Source of the DNA: Bacillota bacterium
GTDB taxonomy: Bacteria > Bacillota > Bacilli > Paenibacillales > UBA4045
Direction: 5' to 3'
DNA: 64,000 nt
NCBI GenBank assembly: GCA_023441055.1
Contig: JAEZQY010000047.1
Span: 124,001 to 188,000 of the forward strand
The notes under the pieces were generated by a model. It was not told the origin of the DNA, searched no databases, and saw only the letters and a program-made list of their open reading frames with translations. The translations under genes were made by a program, and so were the position numbers. Shown here in pieces: positions 42,381 through 52,110 of the stretch. How positions within the stretch are numbered: the first letter of the stretch is position 1; each line of letters begins with the position of its first letter.

Positions 42381-43997
42381 TTAACGCTTAAACTCCCCCG
42401 GAGTAACTCCCCAATGCTTGCGAAACACCTTGGTGAAATAACTAAGATCGCGATAACCGACCCGAACAGCAGTATCCTGAACCTTGCGCCCTCCTAATAG
42501 TAGCTCTCTAGCCAATATCATTTTCCGTTCCGTCACATAGTAGCTGAATGACTTGCCCGTATTCAGCTTGAATAAACGACTGAGATAGGATGAACTCACA
42601 TAAAGCTTCTCCGCAATTGCATACAAACTAACATCGCTATCCAACGCCGATTCGATCAACTCGATGCAGGCATTCACCAATTCATTGCTGCTGGTAGCTC
42701 TCTGTGAAGCCGCATAGCTCAATATAGCACGTACACTTCTGTGTAGCCATTCATGAATCTGTTCTTTGACAATCAAGGTTTCTATATTACTATAATGAGC
42801 ATAATCATCGCCCGCAAGCTCCCGTACTGACCAGCAGCGCGAATGAATAAATCGGACTACTATGGAATGCCAGAGCAGAACATTGTCTTGCACCTGTTCA
42901 ACACTTGCAGCATCTCTAATTCGAAGTGCATAGAAACGCTCTGCAACTTCCAGTGCTGCTCCCTCATCCGATAGCTCCAGGGCAGCTGTTAACGCGCTCT
43001 CTAGGGACTCCGGAGTTGCGTCCGAAACTGGGTGCTCCGATGTGACGGAATGAGCGGATGCGTCCTGAAACGGAATTACAAGATCGGCACCATAAATAAC
43101 TCGGTCATGCAAGGCCCGAACGGACTGCAGATAGGATAGAGAAATCTTATCTCGTGATACGAGCCTGCCGATGCCCGCCGATGCAGTTAACTTCAGACAT
43201 TCCTTAACCAAAATAAGCAGCTTGCTAACAATCCCATTCATTCTTTGTACCCGATTAACCTCTTCGGCCAACTCGAAGCGAAAAATAAGTATCGTCCTTC
43301 CGAATCGGTCGTTGAACGCCCAATCCATTTCATCGATATCTATCGCAAATTCGCGTACAATGCACAGCAAAGAAAAGCTCAACAAGGGGCCGTCCTTTTC
43401 CCGAAAGCGCGATTCTCCTTCAAGAAGTGGATCCATCTCCAACGCAACTACAGCGTAGCTGGAATCCGCGGGAAGATCTAACTGGAGTTCCTTGGACTTA
43501 TGTTCGACTCGCTCAGCTGCATACTCGCCTTCAACCCAATTTTGGATGAACATTTCCCGCAAGCGGGGAATATTATTCTCCCACTGCTGTCTGATCAATT
43601 GCTGATTATATTTTTCTTCCAGCTCTATCCTAAGCTGATTGCTCGCTTCGCACACGGCTTCCAGTATTTCGGCACGACCGGAAGGTTTTAGCAAATATTT
43701 GAACACGCCCAACTCAATGGCCGTCTGAGCAAAGCTGAAATTATCATGTCCGCTGAGGATAATGACTTTCAGATGATGACTGCCGCTAAGTGCAACTTTC
43801 GCCAGCTCCAAGCCGCTTATATCGGGCAGTTGTATATCTACCAGCATCATCTCGGCTTTATGCTTCTCCAGCTCCTGCAGAGCCTCCTTCCCTCGGGATA
43901 CCGCAGCAACGACTTCAATGCCGTGCTCCTCCCAGGGGATGTTGTAAGCAAGACTGTTGCGTAGTCGAAATTCATCTTCAACGATTATCAGATTCAC
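42381..43997 (-). CDS. YesN-type response regulator with AraC domain
   Basis: 538 residues: receiver (VEDEFRLRNS, Asp in MLVDIQLPDISG, Lys in YLLKPSG), a 280-residue middle region of unknown fold, and a C-terminal AraC pair (LYAIAEKLYVSSSYLSRLFK; VGYRDLSYFTKVFRKHWGVTPGEF). It is the output of the kinase at 43978, whose gene it overlaps by 20 bases. GTG 43997 follows GGGGGG 6 bases upstream; longer frames run into the kinase. Its targets are probably the transporter and enzyme genes upstream in this operon. Confidence 0.9.
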   Translation of the reverse strand: MNLIIVEDEFRLRNSLAYNIPWEEHGIEVVAAVSRGKEALQELEKHKAEMMLVDIQLPDISGLELAKVALSGSHHLKVIILSGHDNFSFAQTAIELGVFKYLLKPSGRAEILEAVCEASNQLRIELEEKYNQQLIRQQWENNIPRLREMFIQNWVEGEYAAERVEHKSKELQLDLPADSSYAVVALEMDPLLEGESRFREKDGPLLSFSLLCIVREFAIDIDEMDWAFNDRFGRTILIFRFELAEEVNRVQRMNGIVSKLLILVKECLKLTASAGIGRLVSRDKISLSYLQSVRALHDRVIYGADLVIPFQDASAHSVTSEHPVSDATPESLESALTAALELSDEGAALEVAERFYALRIRDAASVEQVQDNVLLWHSIVVRFIHSRCWSVRELAGDDYAHYSNIETLIVKEQIHEWLHRSVRAILSYAASQRATSSNELVNACIELIESALDSDVSLYAIAEKLYVSSSYLSRLFKLNTGKSFSYYVTERKMILARELLLGGRKVQDTAVRVGYRDLSYFTKVFRKHWGVTPGEFKR

Positions 43998-45810
43998 TCG
44001 TAACCCCCCTAACCTCTTCTTGGCACAATGCCAACGGGAACACGATGTTGATCCGGGTTCCAATTCCATCCGTACTGTCTATAATTAGATCGGCATGATC
44101 GCCATAATAAAGCACCAATCTCATCTTCACATTCATCAACCCGTAAAATTCCGAGGTCTGCGGTTGAAACAATTCGGAAGTCGTATCCTTCTGGATAGAG
44201 GCCAGCGCTGCACGAAGCCGGTGTAAACGGTCCTCCGTCATCCCTTGCCCATTATCCTGCACTTCTAAACAGAGGCGATCTTCCTCAACTTTCGACCGAA
44301 TGACCAGTTCTCCGCCGTCTCCCCTTTTCTCCAAGCCATGAATAATTGCATTTTCTACCACCGGTTGCAGGATCAGCTTTAAGATATGAAGCTCCTGCGT
44401 CTCCTCGTCAATATGAATCTCCATCCGAAAGAGGTCAGAAAATCGTATTTGTTGAACACGTATATAATAATGCAAGTGTTCAATCGTCTCTCTAATGGTG
44501 AAGGTCTCTTTGCCCTTGCTCAAGCTCAGCCGGAAAAACTTGGACAGGTTCAACACCATATCGCTAATTTCTTCCGCTTCATAATTTTGGGCCGACCAAT
44601 AAATCGAATCCAGCGTGTTATACAAAAAGTGGGGATTGATTTGCGCCTGTAGAAATTTGAGCTCAGATTTGGCTAACATCAGTTGCTTCTCGTAAATATC
44701 ACGAATGAGATATTGCTGTTCCTCCGCCATTTGGTTGAAGGCAGCCATCAAATAGGAGAACTCATCCCTGCGCCTTGACATCAGACGAGCGCTGAAATTG
44801 CCCATCCGGATTTGCTTCATGCCATAGATCAGGTTTGCTAACGGACGTGAAATACGAGAATAGAAGATAAAGGAGAAAATAAAAGCCAGTACTGCGCTGA
44901 CTGAGATGATTACGTAGATGAAGATGAGCAGTTGCCTGGTCTCGCTGAAAACTTCCTTCTCTGGCTGGATCATGACAAGCGACCATCTTGATAAGGAAGA
45001 GACACTACGGAACATCCACATATTATCGTCTGATTCCGGTAGCGACAACACCTGGATGTCGCTGCCGGATCCGGCTAACTCCGTCATGTCGAAGCGAGAG
45101 GAAGTGGCGGCAGCCAACCGCTTATCAGGCGTAAACAAGTACCACTCGGCGTTCGGGGATGGATTGAGGCTGCGAATGTTCTGCAGCAACGTCTCCTTGC
45201 GCACCGTCAGAAGCAGCATATTCGGTTCCCGATTCGGATTATAGAAATCCATCTGTCTTGTGAATGTAATGCTGCGCGTGTTCATCAGCGGATCCAATCC
45301 CCCATAAATCATACGATCCGTATCAGGGATGAGCAGGACATTCTTACCGTTAGCGGCAATAGACTGCTGATACCAATCTCCCATCTCTTCATTCGTCATC
45401 TTACGGCCGCCGAAATCGGTTGATACCATCGTCCTGGAAGGCTCATGAAAGATCGCAATCTGTGCAATGGAGTGGTTAATTGTGGATATGTTGATGATCT
45501 GCTCCAATACGGCTCGGAATTCCAGAATCGATTGAGAGGACAACTGTTGCTCCGCTTCGCCCAACACGCGAATAATATTGATATCGGTCGAAATCAGCGT
45601 TGAAATTTCTTCGATACCCTGCAAACTTAGATCGAGGTACTCCAGCGCAGACTGCATCGCGATGACCGTGCGTTCCGTAATTTGTTCCTCCAATATATCC
45701 TGCGATTTGCTTACCGCGAATAAGCTTACAATGACGAGCGGAAGCAGCACAATCAGAAAACTGATTGTAAGCTGCAGTTGAACCGATTGTTGCTGCTTTC
45801 CGCCCCGCAT
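43978..45810 (-). CDS. YesM-type sensor histidine kinase
   Basis: 610 residues. Membrane segments near 14-34 and about 295-320 enclose an extracellular sensor. HAMP (ISRPLANLIYGMKQIRMGNF) is followed by the His box INPHFLYNTLDS, the N box QPVVENAIIHGLE and glycine loop VQDNGQGM. It probably responds to the glycan imported by this operon. Its gene starts 5 bases after the FAD oxidoreductase gene and overlaps the response regulator gene. Confidence 0.9.
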   Translation of the reverse strand: MRGGKQQQSVQLQLTISFLIVLLPLVIVSLFAVSKSQDILEEQITERTVIAMQSALEYLDLSLQGIEEISTLISTDINIIRVLGEAEQQLSSQSILEFRAVLEQIINISTINHSIAQIAIFHEPSRTMVSTDFGGRKMTNEEMGDWYQQSIAANGKNVLLIPDTDRMIYGGLDPLMNTRSITFTRQMDFYNPNREPNMLLLTVRKETLLQNIRSLNPSPNAEWYLFTPDKRLAAATSSRFDMTELAGSGSDIQVLSLPESDDNMWMFRSVSSLSRWSLVMIQPEKEVFSETRQLLIFIYVIISVSAVLAFIFSFIFYSRISRPLANLIYGMKQIRMGNFSARLMSRRRDEFSYLMAAFNQMAEEQQYLIRDIYEKQLMLAKSELKFLQAQINPHFLYNTLDSIYWSAQNYEAEEISDMVLNLSKFFRLSLSKGKETFTIRETIEHLHYYIRVQQIRFSDLFRMEIHIDEETQELHILKLILQPVVENAIIHGLEKRGDGGELVIRSKVEEDRLCLEVQDNGQGMTEDRLHRLRAALASIQKDTTSELFQPQTSEFYGLMNVKMRLVLYYGDHADLIIDSTDGIGTRINIVFPLALCQEEVRGVTSESDNR

Positions 45811-45815
45811 AGCAT

Positions 45816-47090
45816 CTATACCTCCAAGTTGGCTCCTCGTTGTACAACAGTCTGTCTGACGTCTCTTGGATCGATATCGCGCAATTCACATTGGCGCTGA
45901 ACGCTAAGCGCTGCCAGGACACCCGCCGCCTGCCCCATCATGGAGCAGGTCGTCATCACACGGGCCGAGGAGAGCGCCAATTGGTCGGCGGACATGCAGC
46001 GCCCAGCAACTAATAAGTTGATTCCGTCCCGTACAATCAGAGAGCGGAGCGGTATTTGATATGGCGGCACCTTGAGTGCCTTTTTATCTAATATATACGT
46101 CCGTTTATCATCATCCGGCTTATGTGCATCCAGGTAATACACGCCGCGCGCAATCGCGTCTTCGAACCGAGCCCCCGCCCTCAAGTCGTCCACTGATAAC
46201 ACATAATCACCGACCGCTCTGCGCCCTTCACGTATGCCGATTTGCGGAGAGCAATGATCCAGAATCCATGGACGATTCTCTACACGCTGATAGTAATCCA
46301 GCACCTGCATCATCCGACGCCGCGCAGCGACCTCAGCCGCCGTAGCGCTTTCTGTATCGGTGGCATCATACATTGGAATTTTGATCTTGAGCGCGCTGCT
46401 CCCGGCACCGTTCGGCCATCTCGTCGTCATAGGCAGATCGTCTTTATCGCGTATAGGCTCAAACCATCCTTCCGGCACCTCATTCACCCGCTGCTCTTCC
46501 GGCACATGACGGACAAAGCACATAAGCGACATCGGCAACTGGCAATGATCCGAATCACGTCCCTTCATCGTGGCAAATTGCGCCATATGCACCGCCTGGC
46601 CTTCACCCGTGCAATCTATAAATTGTTTGGCGATCAGCGCCTCTGGGCCTGACTTCCCGCTCACAATACACTCTTTAATTCTGCCGTCATCCGTGACGGA
46701 CACATCAAGGAATTGCGTATGCAGCAATAGCTTCACGCCGTTCTTCAGGAGCAGCTCCTGAAGAACGACAGCCAGTATCTCATGATTGAATAAACGATGG
46801 TCCGCTTCCGGGTAAGGAACATAGGGGTGAATGCCATTAAACTCCTCCAGTGCAGCGACAATCTCATCGAATACTCGACCTTGCCCTGCCGTTTCGCCAC
46901 AGAAAGCGGCGACACCGCCGACGGTCGCATTACCGCCGGTAACGGCAAACCGCTCGATCAGAATGACCTTCGCACCTGTCTGAGCCGCGGCTATAGCCGC
47001 GTTAACACCCGCTATTCCCCCGCCAAGAACTGCTACATCCGCCTCATATCTTATAGGAATTCTGCGATTCCACTTCACATATGGATCCAT
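45816..47090 (-). CDS. FAD-dependent oxidoreductase (FAD_oxidored type)
   Basis: 424 residues. A Rossmann FAD-binding start (ADVAVLGGGIAGVNAAIAAAQTG) is followed by ERFAVTGGNATVGGV. Later blocks are KQFIDCTGEGQ, REGRRAVGDYVLS, and near the C-terminus VAGRCMSADQLALSSARVM. This family is often found in carbohydrate-use loci, where it may oxidise a sugar hydroxyl. The substrate is unknown. No signal peptide, so it acts on imported material. It lies between the sialidase-fold and kinase genes in one operon. Confidence 0.85.
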   Translation of the reverse strand: MDPYVKWNRRIPIRYEADVAVLGGGIAGVNAAIAAAQTGAKVILIERFAVTGGNATVGGVAAFCGETAGQGRVFDEIVAALEEFNGIHPYVPYPEADHRLFNHEILAVVLQELLLKNGVKLLLHTQFLDVSVTDDGRIKECIVSGKSGPEALIAKQFIDCTGEGQAVHMAQFATMKGRDSDHCQLPMSLMCFVRHVPEEQRVNEVPEGWFEPIRDKDDLPMTTRWPNGAGSSALKIKIPMYDATDTESATAAEVAARRRMMQVLDYYQRVENRPWILDHCSPQIGIREGRRAVGDYVLSVDDLRAGARFEDAIARGVYYLDAHKPDDDKRTYILDKKALKVPPYQIPLRSLIVRDGINLLVAGRCMSADQLALSSARVMTTCSMMGQAAGVLAALSVQRQCELRDIDPRDVRQTVVQRGANLEV

Positions 47091-47114
47091 ATGCCGTCTG
47101 TCAGCCTCCGATCT

Positions 47115-48128
47115 CTACTCTAGCACAATTCGCCAATAGACGATATTCTCACGCTTCCAGGTATACGTAATATGAAGTTCATTCTCTGCTGATAGAATAG
47201 CGGGATAAGAATATTCCCCCTGCTCATTCTCCAGTATCCATTCATCCTTCCACGTCTCTCCATTATCTCTCGAGATACGCAGCACGAGAGGGGTGCGAGC
47301 CGCCCAATCTCCCTCAACCGGGTTATAAACCAATGCCAGTGTCCCGTTGGCCAGCTTCGTTAAATCAATGCCGCTGTTATTATTCGGAAGCGCGGTCGCA
47401 TAAGCCGGACTCCAGCTTGCTCCCCCATCACTGGAATCACTTCTATAAATCTGTCCCTCTGTACTCCGCAGCAACATATGCACATGACCGGGCTTAGATT
47501 CCCACAATGCAGGCTGAATGATTCCTTTCCCGATCAGCGAACTTCCTGAGACAGGAATTTCGGTAACTGCCGGAACCATGCGAGGTGAAGCATGCTTGAT
47601 GGGTACATACCCGCTCATTGACCAGCTCTTGCCGCCATCCTCAGATATATCGATGAAGGCATCCCAGAATTGATCCTCGATAGAGGCGGGAGCCAGCCAA
47701 GCTCCGTCTGATCGATGAATAGGGTGATTGCGTACCGGTCCTCTTCCCCCTCTGTCTCCTGGAACAAGTTCTACCGGCTTCGACCAGGTATGTCCGTTAT
47801 CCATCGATTCCATCACCATTGTGTACCATTCAGGAATGGTGTGTCCGATCTTGTAGAACAACAAGAGACGGTTGTCATTCGCTTGGAACAACACGGGATT
47901 CCAGCACGGAATCCCCTCTTCTCCGACCAGAACCTCGGCCTTGCTCCAGCCGCTCACCGTCTTGCGGGCATACCATATATCTACATCTGTATGCCCCTCT
48001 CTCGTGCCGGCAAACCAAGCGGCGAGCACCTCTCCATTCGGGAAAACCACCAGCGTAGAAGCATGGCAGTTCTCGAAGGGGGCAGGGTCAGCAACAACAA
48101 ATTCATGTTCCAATACACGGTAAGTCAA
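47115..48128 (-). CDS. Cytoplasmic sialidase-fold (BNR/Asp-box) protein
   Basis: 337 residues. Four Asp boxes of form S-x-D-x-G-x-x-W mark a six-bladed propeller: SMDNGHTWSK, SEDGGKSWSM, SSDGGASWSP, SRDNGETWKD. The N-terminus has FAGTREGHTDVDIWYAR with a conserved Arg-rich loop. It lacks a signal peptide. The fold includes sialidases and other glycan-acting enzymes, so activity on sialic acid is not certain. It starts with TTG 48128, 10 bases after AGGAG, 19 bases after the lipoprotein stop. With the FAD enzyme it probably breaks down what the transporter imports. Confidence 0.82.
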   Translation of the reverse strand: MTYRVLEHEFVVADPAPFENCHASTLVVFPNGEVLAAWFAGTREGHTDVDIWYARKTVSGWSKAEVLVGEEGIPCWNPVLFQANDNRLLLFYKIGHTIPEWYTMVMESMDNGHTWSKPVELVPGDRGGRGPVRNHPIHRSDGAWLAPASIEDQFWDAFIDISEDGGKSWSMSGYVPIKHASPRMVPAVTEIPVSGSSLIGKGIIQPALWESKPGHVHMLLRSTEGQIYRSDSSDGGASWSPAYATALPNNNSGIDLTKLANGTLALVYNPVEGDWAARTPLVLRISRDNGETWKDEWILENEQGEYSYPAILSAENELHITYTWKRENIVYWRIVLE

Positions 48129-48147
48129 TCTGTGATCGCTCCTTTAA

Positions 48148-49677
48148 TTACTTTTGAGAATACCATTTGTTTACTTCTTCCGTCATCTCCGCGCCGCCAT
48201 CCTTGTTCCACTGTTCCACAAAAGTTTCAAATTCATTCGGATTTGCTACGCCCATCACAATTTTGACGAACGCTTCATCCTCCAGCTTTTTCAGCTTAGG
48301 TGCGTTCTTGCTCATAGATGGCGTTGGCATCCCGGTAAATTCGGTGTCCATCAATACCTTGTATATACTTTCAATATTGTTGACCAGATTAAATTCCACA
48401 CCCAATGACTCCAGCTTTTCAAAATGGACAGTCGTGTCGCTTGGTGTCACAATCCGCACGATCGAATTGCGATACACATGCTTGTTATGCTCCTCGAAAT
48501 TCGTGACGACCTTGCCGTCCACGCGTGTCCAAACCTCATTCTCGAATCCAAGCTCAAGAGAAGCAAAGCCCTCGCCAATCATGAAGTTCAACATCTTCAC
48601 GACCGCTTCTTCATTATTGCTGCTGATCGGTACGACGTTATAGGAGCGCACTAGCTTATCCGCGTGCACACCCGCTTGACCATTAGCGCCGACAGGGAAT
48701 TCGGCTTCTACCCACACGGCATTCGGATCATTACTCTGACTGGTCAGAATGGCACCTCTGCGAGCATGCCACGGTCCTGAATACATGCCGGCCTTGCCGT
48801 TTGCAACTTTCTCCTCCACGGTCTTCGACTTATTGAGCGCCCATTCCTGATCGATGATTTTATCCTTGTACATTTGCGCCAGCAGCTCCAGCGCTTGTTT
48901 CATCTCCGGCATAATGCTGGAATAGACGAGCTTACCGTCCTGTTCTACCCACTGCCCTCTTTGAACACCGAATGCGCCCAGAAACGGGGCTGTATTGGAC
49001 AAATTTTCTCCGATAATGAGACCGATCGTGTCGTTCGCCCCATTGAGATCCGGATCCTGCTCAGCGAATGCCCGCGCTGTATTCACATATTCCTCCAGCG
49101 TCTTCGGCATCGGCAAGCCCAAATTGTCGAGCCAATCCTTGCGAATCCACATGAGCTCGGTCGCTTGATGATTGGAAATGCTCGGTATCGCATAAATCTG
49201 ACCGTCGAGCGTAACACTATCCCAGGCAGATTGAGGAATCAATCTTTTCAAATCTGGGCCATACTTATCAATCGCATCATTCAATGGCTTTAAGGCTTTC
49301 TGATTCAAATAGTTAACAAACCAGTTGGAATCGGTGGCGTTGATCATATCCGGCAAATCTCCAGATGCCATAATGACATTCAACTTCTCAATATAACCGT
49401 CAGCTGGAGGAACGATGACTTCGATATCTAGATTCGTCTCTTCGCGAATATAATCTATATACGGATTCTTATTATCGTCCATGTTGTCCGGATATTTATA
49501 CGTATTGCCGAATACAATCGATATGGACGCACGCTTCTCGTCAGCCACCTTATCCACAGCTTTTGGGCCTTCCTGGTTTCCCGCGCCCCCCGAGTTGTTC
49601 CCATTTCCCGCACAACCGGTGATTAAACTAACTAGTAAAAACATCATTAACGTTGACATGATCCATTTTCTTGTCAT
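48148..49677 (-). CDS. LplA-type sugar-binding lipoprotein
   Basis: 509 residues. Lipobox SLITGC after a hydrophobic segment, an Asn/Gly-rich linker, then the large LplA/YtcQ-type solute-binding fold (SIVFGNTYKYPDNM, PDMINATDSNWFVNYL, AIPSISNHQATELMWIRKDW). It delivers an oligosaccharide to the two permeases encoded just upstream. Start taken as ATG 49677 (GAGGAA 6 bases upstream); ATG 49683 is also possible. Confidence 0.9.
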   Translation of the reverse strand: MTRKWIMSTLMMFLLVSLITGCAGNGNNSGGAGNQEGPKAVDKVADEKRASISIVFGNTYKYPDNMDDNKNPYIDYIREETNLDIEVIVPPADGYIEKLNVIMASGDLPDMINATDSNWFVNYLNQKALKPLNDAIDKYGPDLKRLIPQSAWDSVTLDGQIYAIPSISNHQATELMWIRKDWLDNLGLPMPKTLEEYVNTARAFAEQDPDLNGANDTIGLIIGENLSNTAPFLGAFGVQRGQWVEQDGKLVYSSIMPEMKQALELLAQMYKDKIIDQEWALNKSKTVEEKVANGKAGMYSGPWHARRGAILTSQSNDPNAVWVEAEFPVGANGQAGVHADKLVRSYNVVPISSNNEEAVVKMLNFMIGEGFASLELGFENEVWTRVDGKVVTNFEEHNKHVYRNSIVRIVTPSDTTVHFEKLESLGVEFNLVNNIESIYKVLMDTEFTGMPTPSMSKNAPKLKKLEDEAFVKIVMGVANPNEFETFVEQWNKDGGAEMTEEVNKWYSQK

Positions 49678-49709
49678 GTTCATTTCCTCAATCCCCTTTT
49701 CATCTGTAA

Positions 49710-50579
49710 TCATCCTTTAATAGACCCCAACATAACGCCTTTAACGAAATACTTTTGCAAAAAAGGATATACGATCAAGATCGGTAGTGTACTTGTGATG
49801 AGTGCGGCTCCCTTCAAGGATTCCAATGCCAGCAACTGCTGCTCCAAGGCATCATTGAGATGAATATCAGTCTGATTGAATTGGAACAAATTGCGCAAGT
49901 ACACCTGCAAGGGATAAAGCTCGCTCTTATTGATATACAGTACTGCGTCGAAGAACGAATTCCAATGTCCCACAGCGTGGAACAGTGCAATAGTGGCAAT
50001 GACCGGCATTGACAACGGAATAATAATGATGAATAAAATCCGTAAATTTCCACACCCATCGATACGCGCCGATTCTTCTAGTTCAGCTGGTACACTCTGA
50101 AAGAAGTTCTTCATTATAATGACATTGAACGCGCTAATCGCACCCGGAATGAGGTAAGCCCAGAAACTGTTGAGCAATCCAACAGACTTCACTATGAGAT
50201 AAGTTGGGATCATCCCACCGCTGAATATCATTGTGAATACAATCATAAACATAATTGTCGACCGGCCTTTAATGTAAGCTTTCGTTAGAGGATAAGCTAA
50301 CAAACAAGTCAAAAATACATTTAATACCGTCCCTGCAATTGTTCGCTCAACACTGATGAGGAATGAGCGGGTAAACGCTTGATCGCGCAGCACCTCGCCA
50401 TAAGCATGCATCGTAAACTCGACCGGCCAGAAAACAACCTCGCCGGACATGAGCGCCCGATAACTGCTGAAGGATTGCGCAAGGACGTGAATGAACGGGG
50501 CTAACGCAAGCAAAGCAAAAACAGAAAGCAACATATAATTGATTATCGTGAATATTCGTTCACCCGTGCTGATTCGCAT
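49710..50579 (-). CDS. ABC transporter permease, LplC/YtcP type
   Basis: 289 residues, six membrane segments. The EAA loop is ELEESARIDGCGNLRILFII, and the family's usual FFDAVLYIN and QKYFVKGVMLGSIKG tail are present. The start at ATG 50579 has GGGGG upstream; a longer TTG frame runs back into the preceding permease. The gap to that gene is 13 bases. Confidence 0.9.
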   Translation of the reverse strand: MRISTGERIFTIINYMLLSVFALLALAPFIHVLAQSFSSYRALMSGEVVFWPVEFTMHAYGEVLRDQAFTRSFLISVERTIAGTVLNVFLTCLLAYPLTKAYIKGRSTIMFMIVFTMIFSGGMIPTYLIVKSVGLLNSFWAYLIPGAISAFNVIIMKNFFQSVPAELEESARIDGCGNLRILFIIIIPLSMPVIATIALFHAVGHWNSFFDAVLYINKSELYPLQVYLRNLFQFNQTDIHLNDALEQQLLALESLKGAALITSTLPILIVYPFLQKYFVKGVMLGSIKG

Positions 50580-50592
50580 TGTGCGCCCCCAT

Positions 50593-51546
50593 TCACCAAA
50601 TACCGCCTTGGCCAAGTTTTTTTACTGTTCTATTTGCCAGCACAACAAGAATGAGTCCGATGACCGACTTGAATAATCCTACTGCCGTCGAGAAGCTAAA
50701 CTGTCCTTGCGTAATCCCCACACGATATACATAGGTTTCGATCACATCCGCCACATCGTAAACAAGTGGATGATAGAGGACGAAGATTTGCTCAAAGCCG
50801 ACATCCAGAACATGACCGAGCCGTAGCACAAACAAGATTACGATCGTACCCAGTATGGATGGCAACGTTATGTACCAGGTCTGCTGCCATTTATTCGCTC
50901 CATCTATAACAGCAGCTTCATACATTTGAGGATCGATGCCAGCCAGAGCAGCTAGATACAATATCGCACCCCAGCCTACCTCTTTCCATATATCGCTTGC
51001 TACCAGAATCGATCTAAACCAATCCCTGTCGGCTAGGAAGAAGACAGGCTCGAATCCCATAAACTTGATTATGGCATTGGCCATGCCACTCTCTGGAGAG
51101 AGTACATTAATCATAATACCGCCAATGACGACCCAAGACAGGAAGTGAGGCAAATAAGCAAGTGTCTGAATCCATCGTTTGAACATAAGAATCCGTACTT
51201 CATTCAACAATAGAGCAAGAATAATAGGTCCCGGAAATCCCCAAATGAGCTTGTACAAACTGATAAGCAGCGTATTTCTTACAATAATATAAAAGTCTCG
51301 ATCATCCAGCATTGTACGAAAGTGCTCAAGCCCCACCCACTCGCTACCTCTTATGCCCGTGAAGACGCTGTATTCCTGAAAGGCAATTATAACTCCCCAC
51401 ATCGGCGCGTACTTAAACACAAGAAAATAGAGGATTCCGGGTAGCATAATCAGATATAAATCCCAATATTGTCGCAAGTGCCGGATTTTCTGGTCGTTGG
51501 ATGCAACCAGGGGTGCGGCTGTAATCCCCCCTGTCTTCATATTCAT
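50593..51546 (-). CDS. ABC transporter permease, LplB/YteP type
   Basis: 317 residues with six membrane segments and a long N-terminal tail. It starts with QYWDLYLIMLPGILYFLVFKYAPMWG in type, and its EAA loop is QMYEAAVIDGANKWQQ. GAAGGAGGA lies before ATG 51546. It is first of seven genes in one direction (permease, permease, lipoprotein, sialidase-fold, FAD enzyme, kinase, regulator). Confidence 0.9.
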   Translation of the reverse strand: MNMKTGGITAAPLVASNDQKIRHLRQYWDLYLIMLPGILYFLVFKYAPMWGVIIAFQEYSVFTGIRGSEWVGLEHFRTMLDDRDFYIIVRNTLLISLYKLIWGFPGPIILALLLNEVRILMFKRWIQTLAYLPHFLSWVVIGGIMINVLSPESGMANAIIKFMGFEPVFFLADRDWFRSILVASDIWKEVGWGAILYLAALAGIDPQMYEAAVIDGANKWQQTWYITLPSILGTIVILFVLRLGHVLDVGFEQIFVLYHPLVYDVADVIETYVYRVGITQGQFSFSTAVGLFKSVIGLILVVLANRTVKKLGQGGIW

Positions 51547-51608
51547 GCATTTCCTCCTTCAATAAAACCAAATCATCGTATCGGATCCGTCGATACTTGT
51601 ATTATATT

Positions 51609-51622
51609 TGTATGCGCTGTCA
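51609..51622 (-). promoter_or_regulatory. cre-like site at the promoter of the seven-gene operon
   Basis: TGACAGCGCATACA on the minus strand fits the CcpA consensus TGNAARCGNWWNCA with one mismatch (C for A at position 4). It overlaps TTGACA, and TATAAT/TACAAG boxes lie just downstream, so the promoter is here although the exact -35/-10 pairing is unclear. Confidence 0.5.
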
Positions 51623-51690
51623 ATAAACACTGGACTGCGATGTCGTCATTTTGGTAATTTCATGTTCTGTAAATACAAACGGACAACAAA

Positions 51691-51737
51691 ATAGAGCTAT
51701 TCCCGGTCCGCATACGGAACCATGGGAACAGCTCTAT
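51691..51737 (-). terminator. Terminator of trxA
   Basis: Stem ATAGAGCT-TTCCC paired with GGGAA-AGCTCTAT (one bulge each side), inner GGTCCG/CGGAACC pairing, then TTTTGTTG on the minus strand, 22 bases past the trxA stop. Confidence 0.8.
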
Positions 51738-51758
51738 CTCTTCAAAACAATAAACTTA

Positions 51759-52079
51759 TTAGCTCAGGTGGCGATTTACAACAGTCTTCAACGCATCCTT
51801 GGATTGGAATCCGATGATCTTGTCAACCGGCTGGCCATCCTTGAATACGATCAGTGTCGGGATGCTCATCACGCCGAAGCGGGATGCGGATTCCGGATTG
51901 TCGTCCACATTGACCTTCGCGATCTTGAGCGAATCGCCCAGCTCGCTGTCAAGCTCTTCCAATACAGGAGCAATCATCTTGCAGGGACCGCACCATGGCG
52001 CCCAGAAATCAACCAAGACCGTGCCTTGAGCTTCAACTTCACCCTTAAAGGATTGGTCGGATACATTAACAATAGCCAT
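51759..52079 (-). CDS. trxA: Thioredoxin
   Basis: 106 residues, one thioredoxin fold. The redox site WCGPCK lies near residue 30, followed by the cis-Pro loop MSIPTLIVF near residue 74. It reduces protein disulfides in the cytoplasm. GGAGGATG precedes ATG 52079. It stands alone with its own promoter and a long structured leader. Confidence 0.97.
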   Translation of the reverse strand: MAIVNVSDQSFKGEVEAQGTVLVDFWAPWCGPCKMIAPVLEELDSELGDSLKIAKVNVDDNPESASRFGVMSIPTLIVFKDGQPVDKIIGFQSKDALKTVVNRHLS

Positions 52080-52110
52080 TGTTCATCCTCCTATGTTTTC
52101 TTATTCGGTT

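Noticed and set aside
47115..48128. Naming the propeller protein a sialidase (nanH)
   Set aside because: Asp boxes show only the fold. No signal peptide and no sialic acid catabolism genes nearby.
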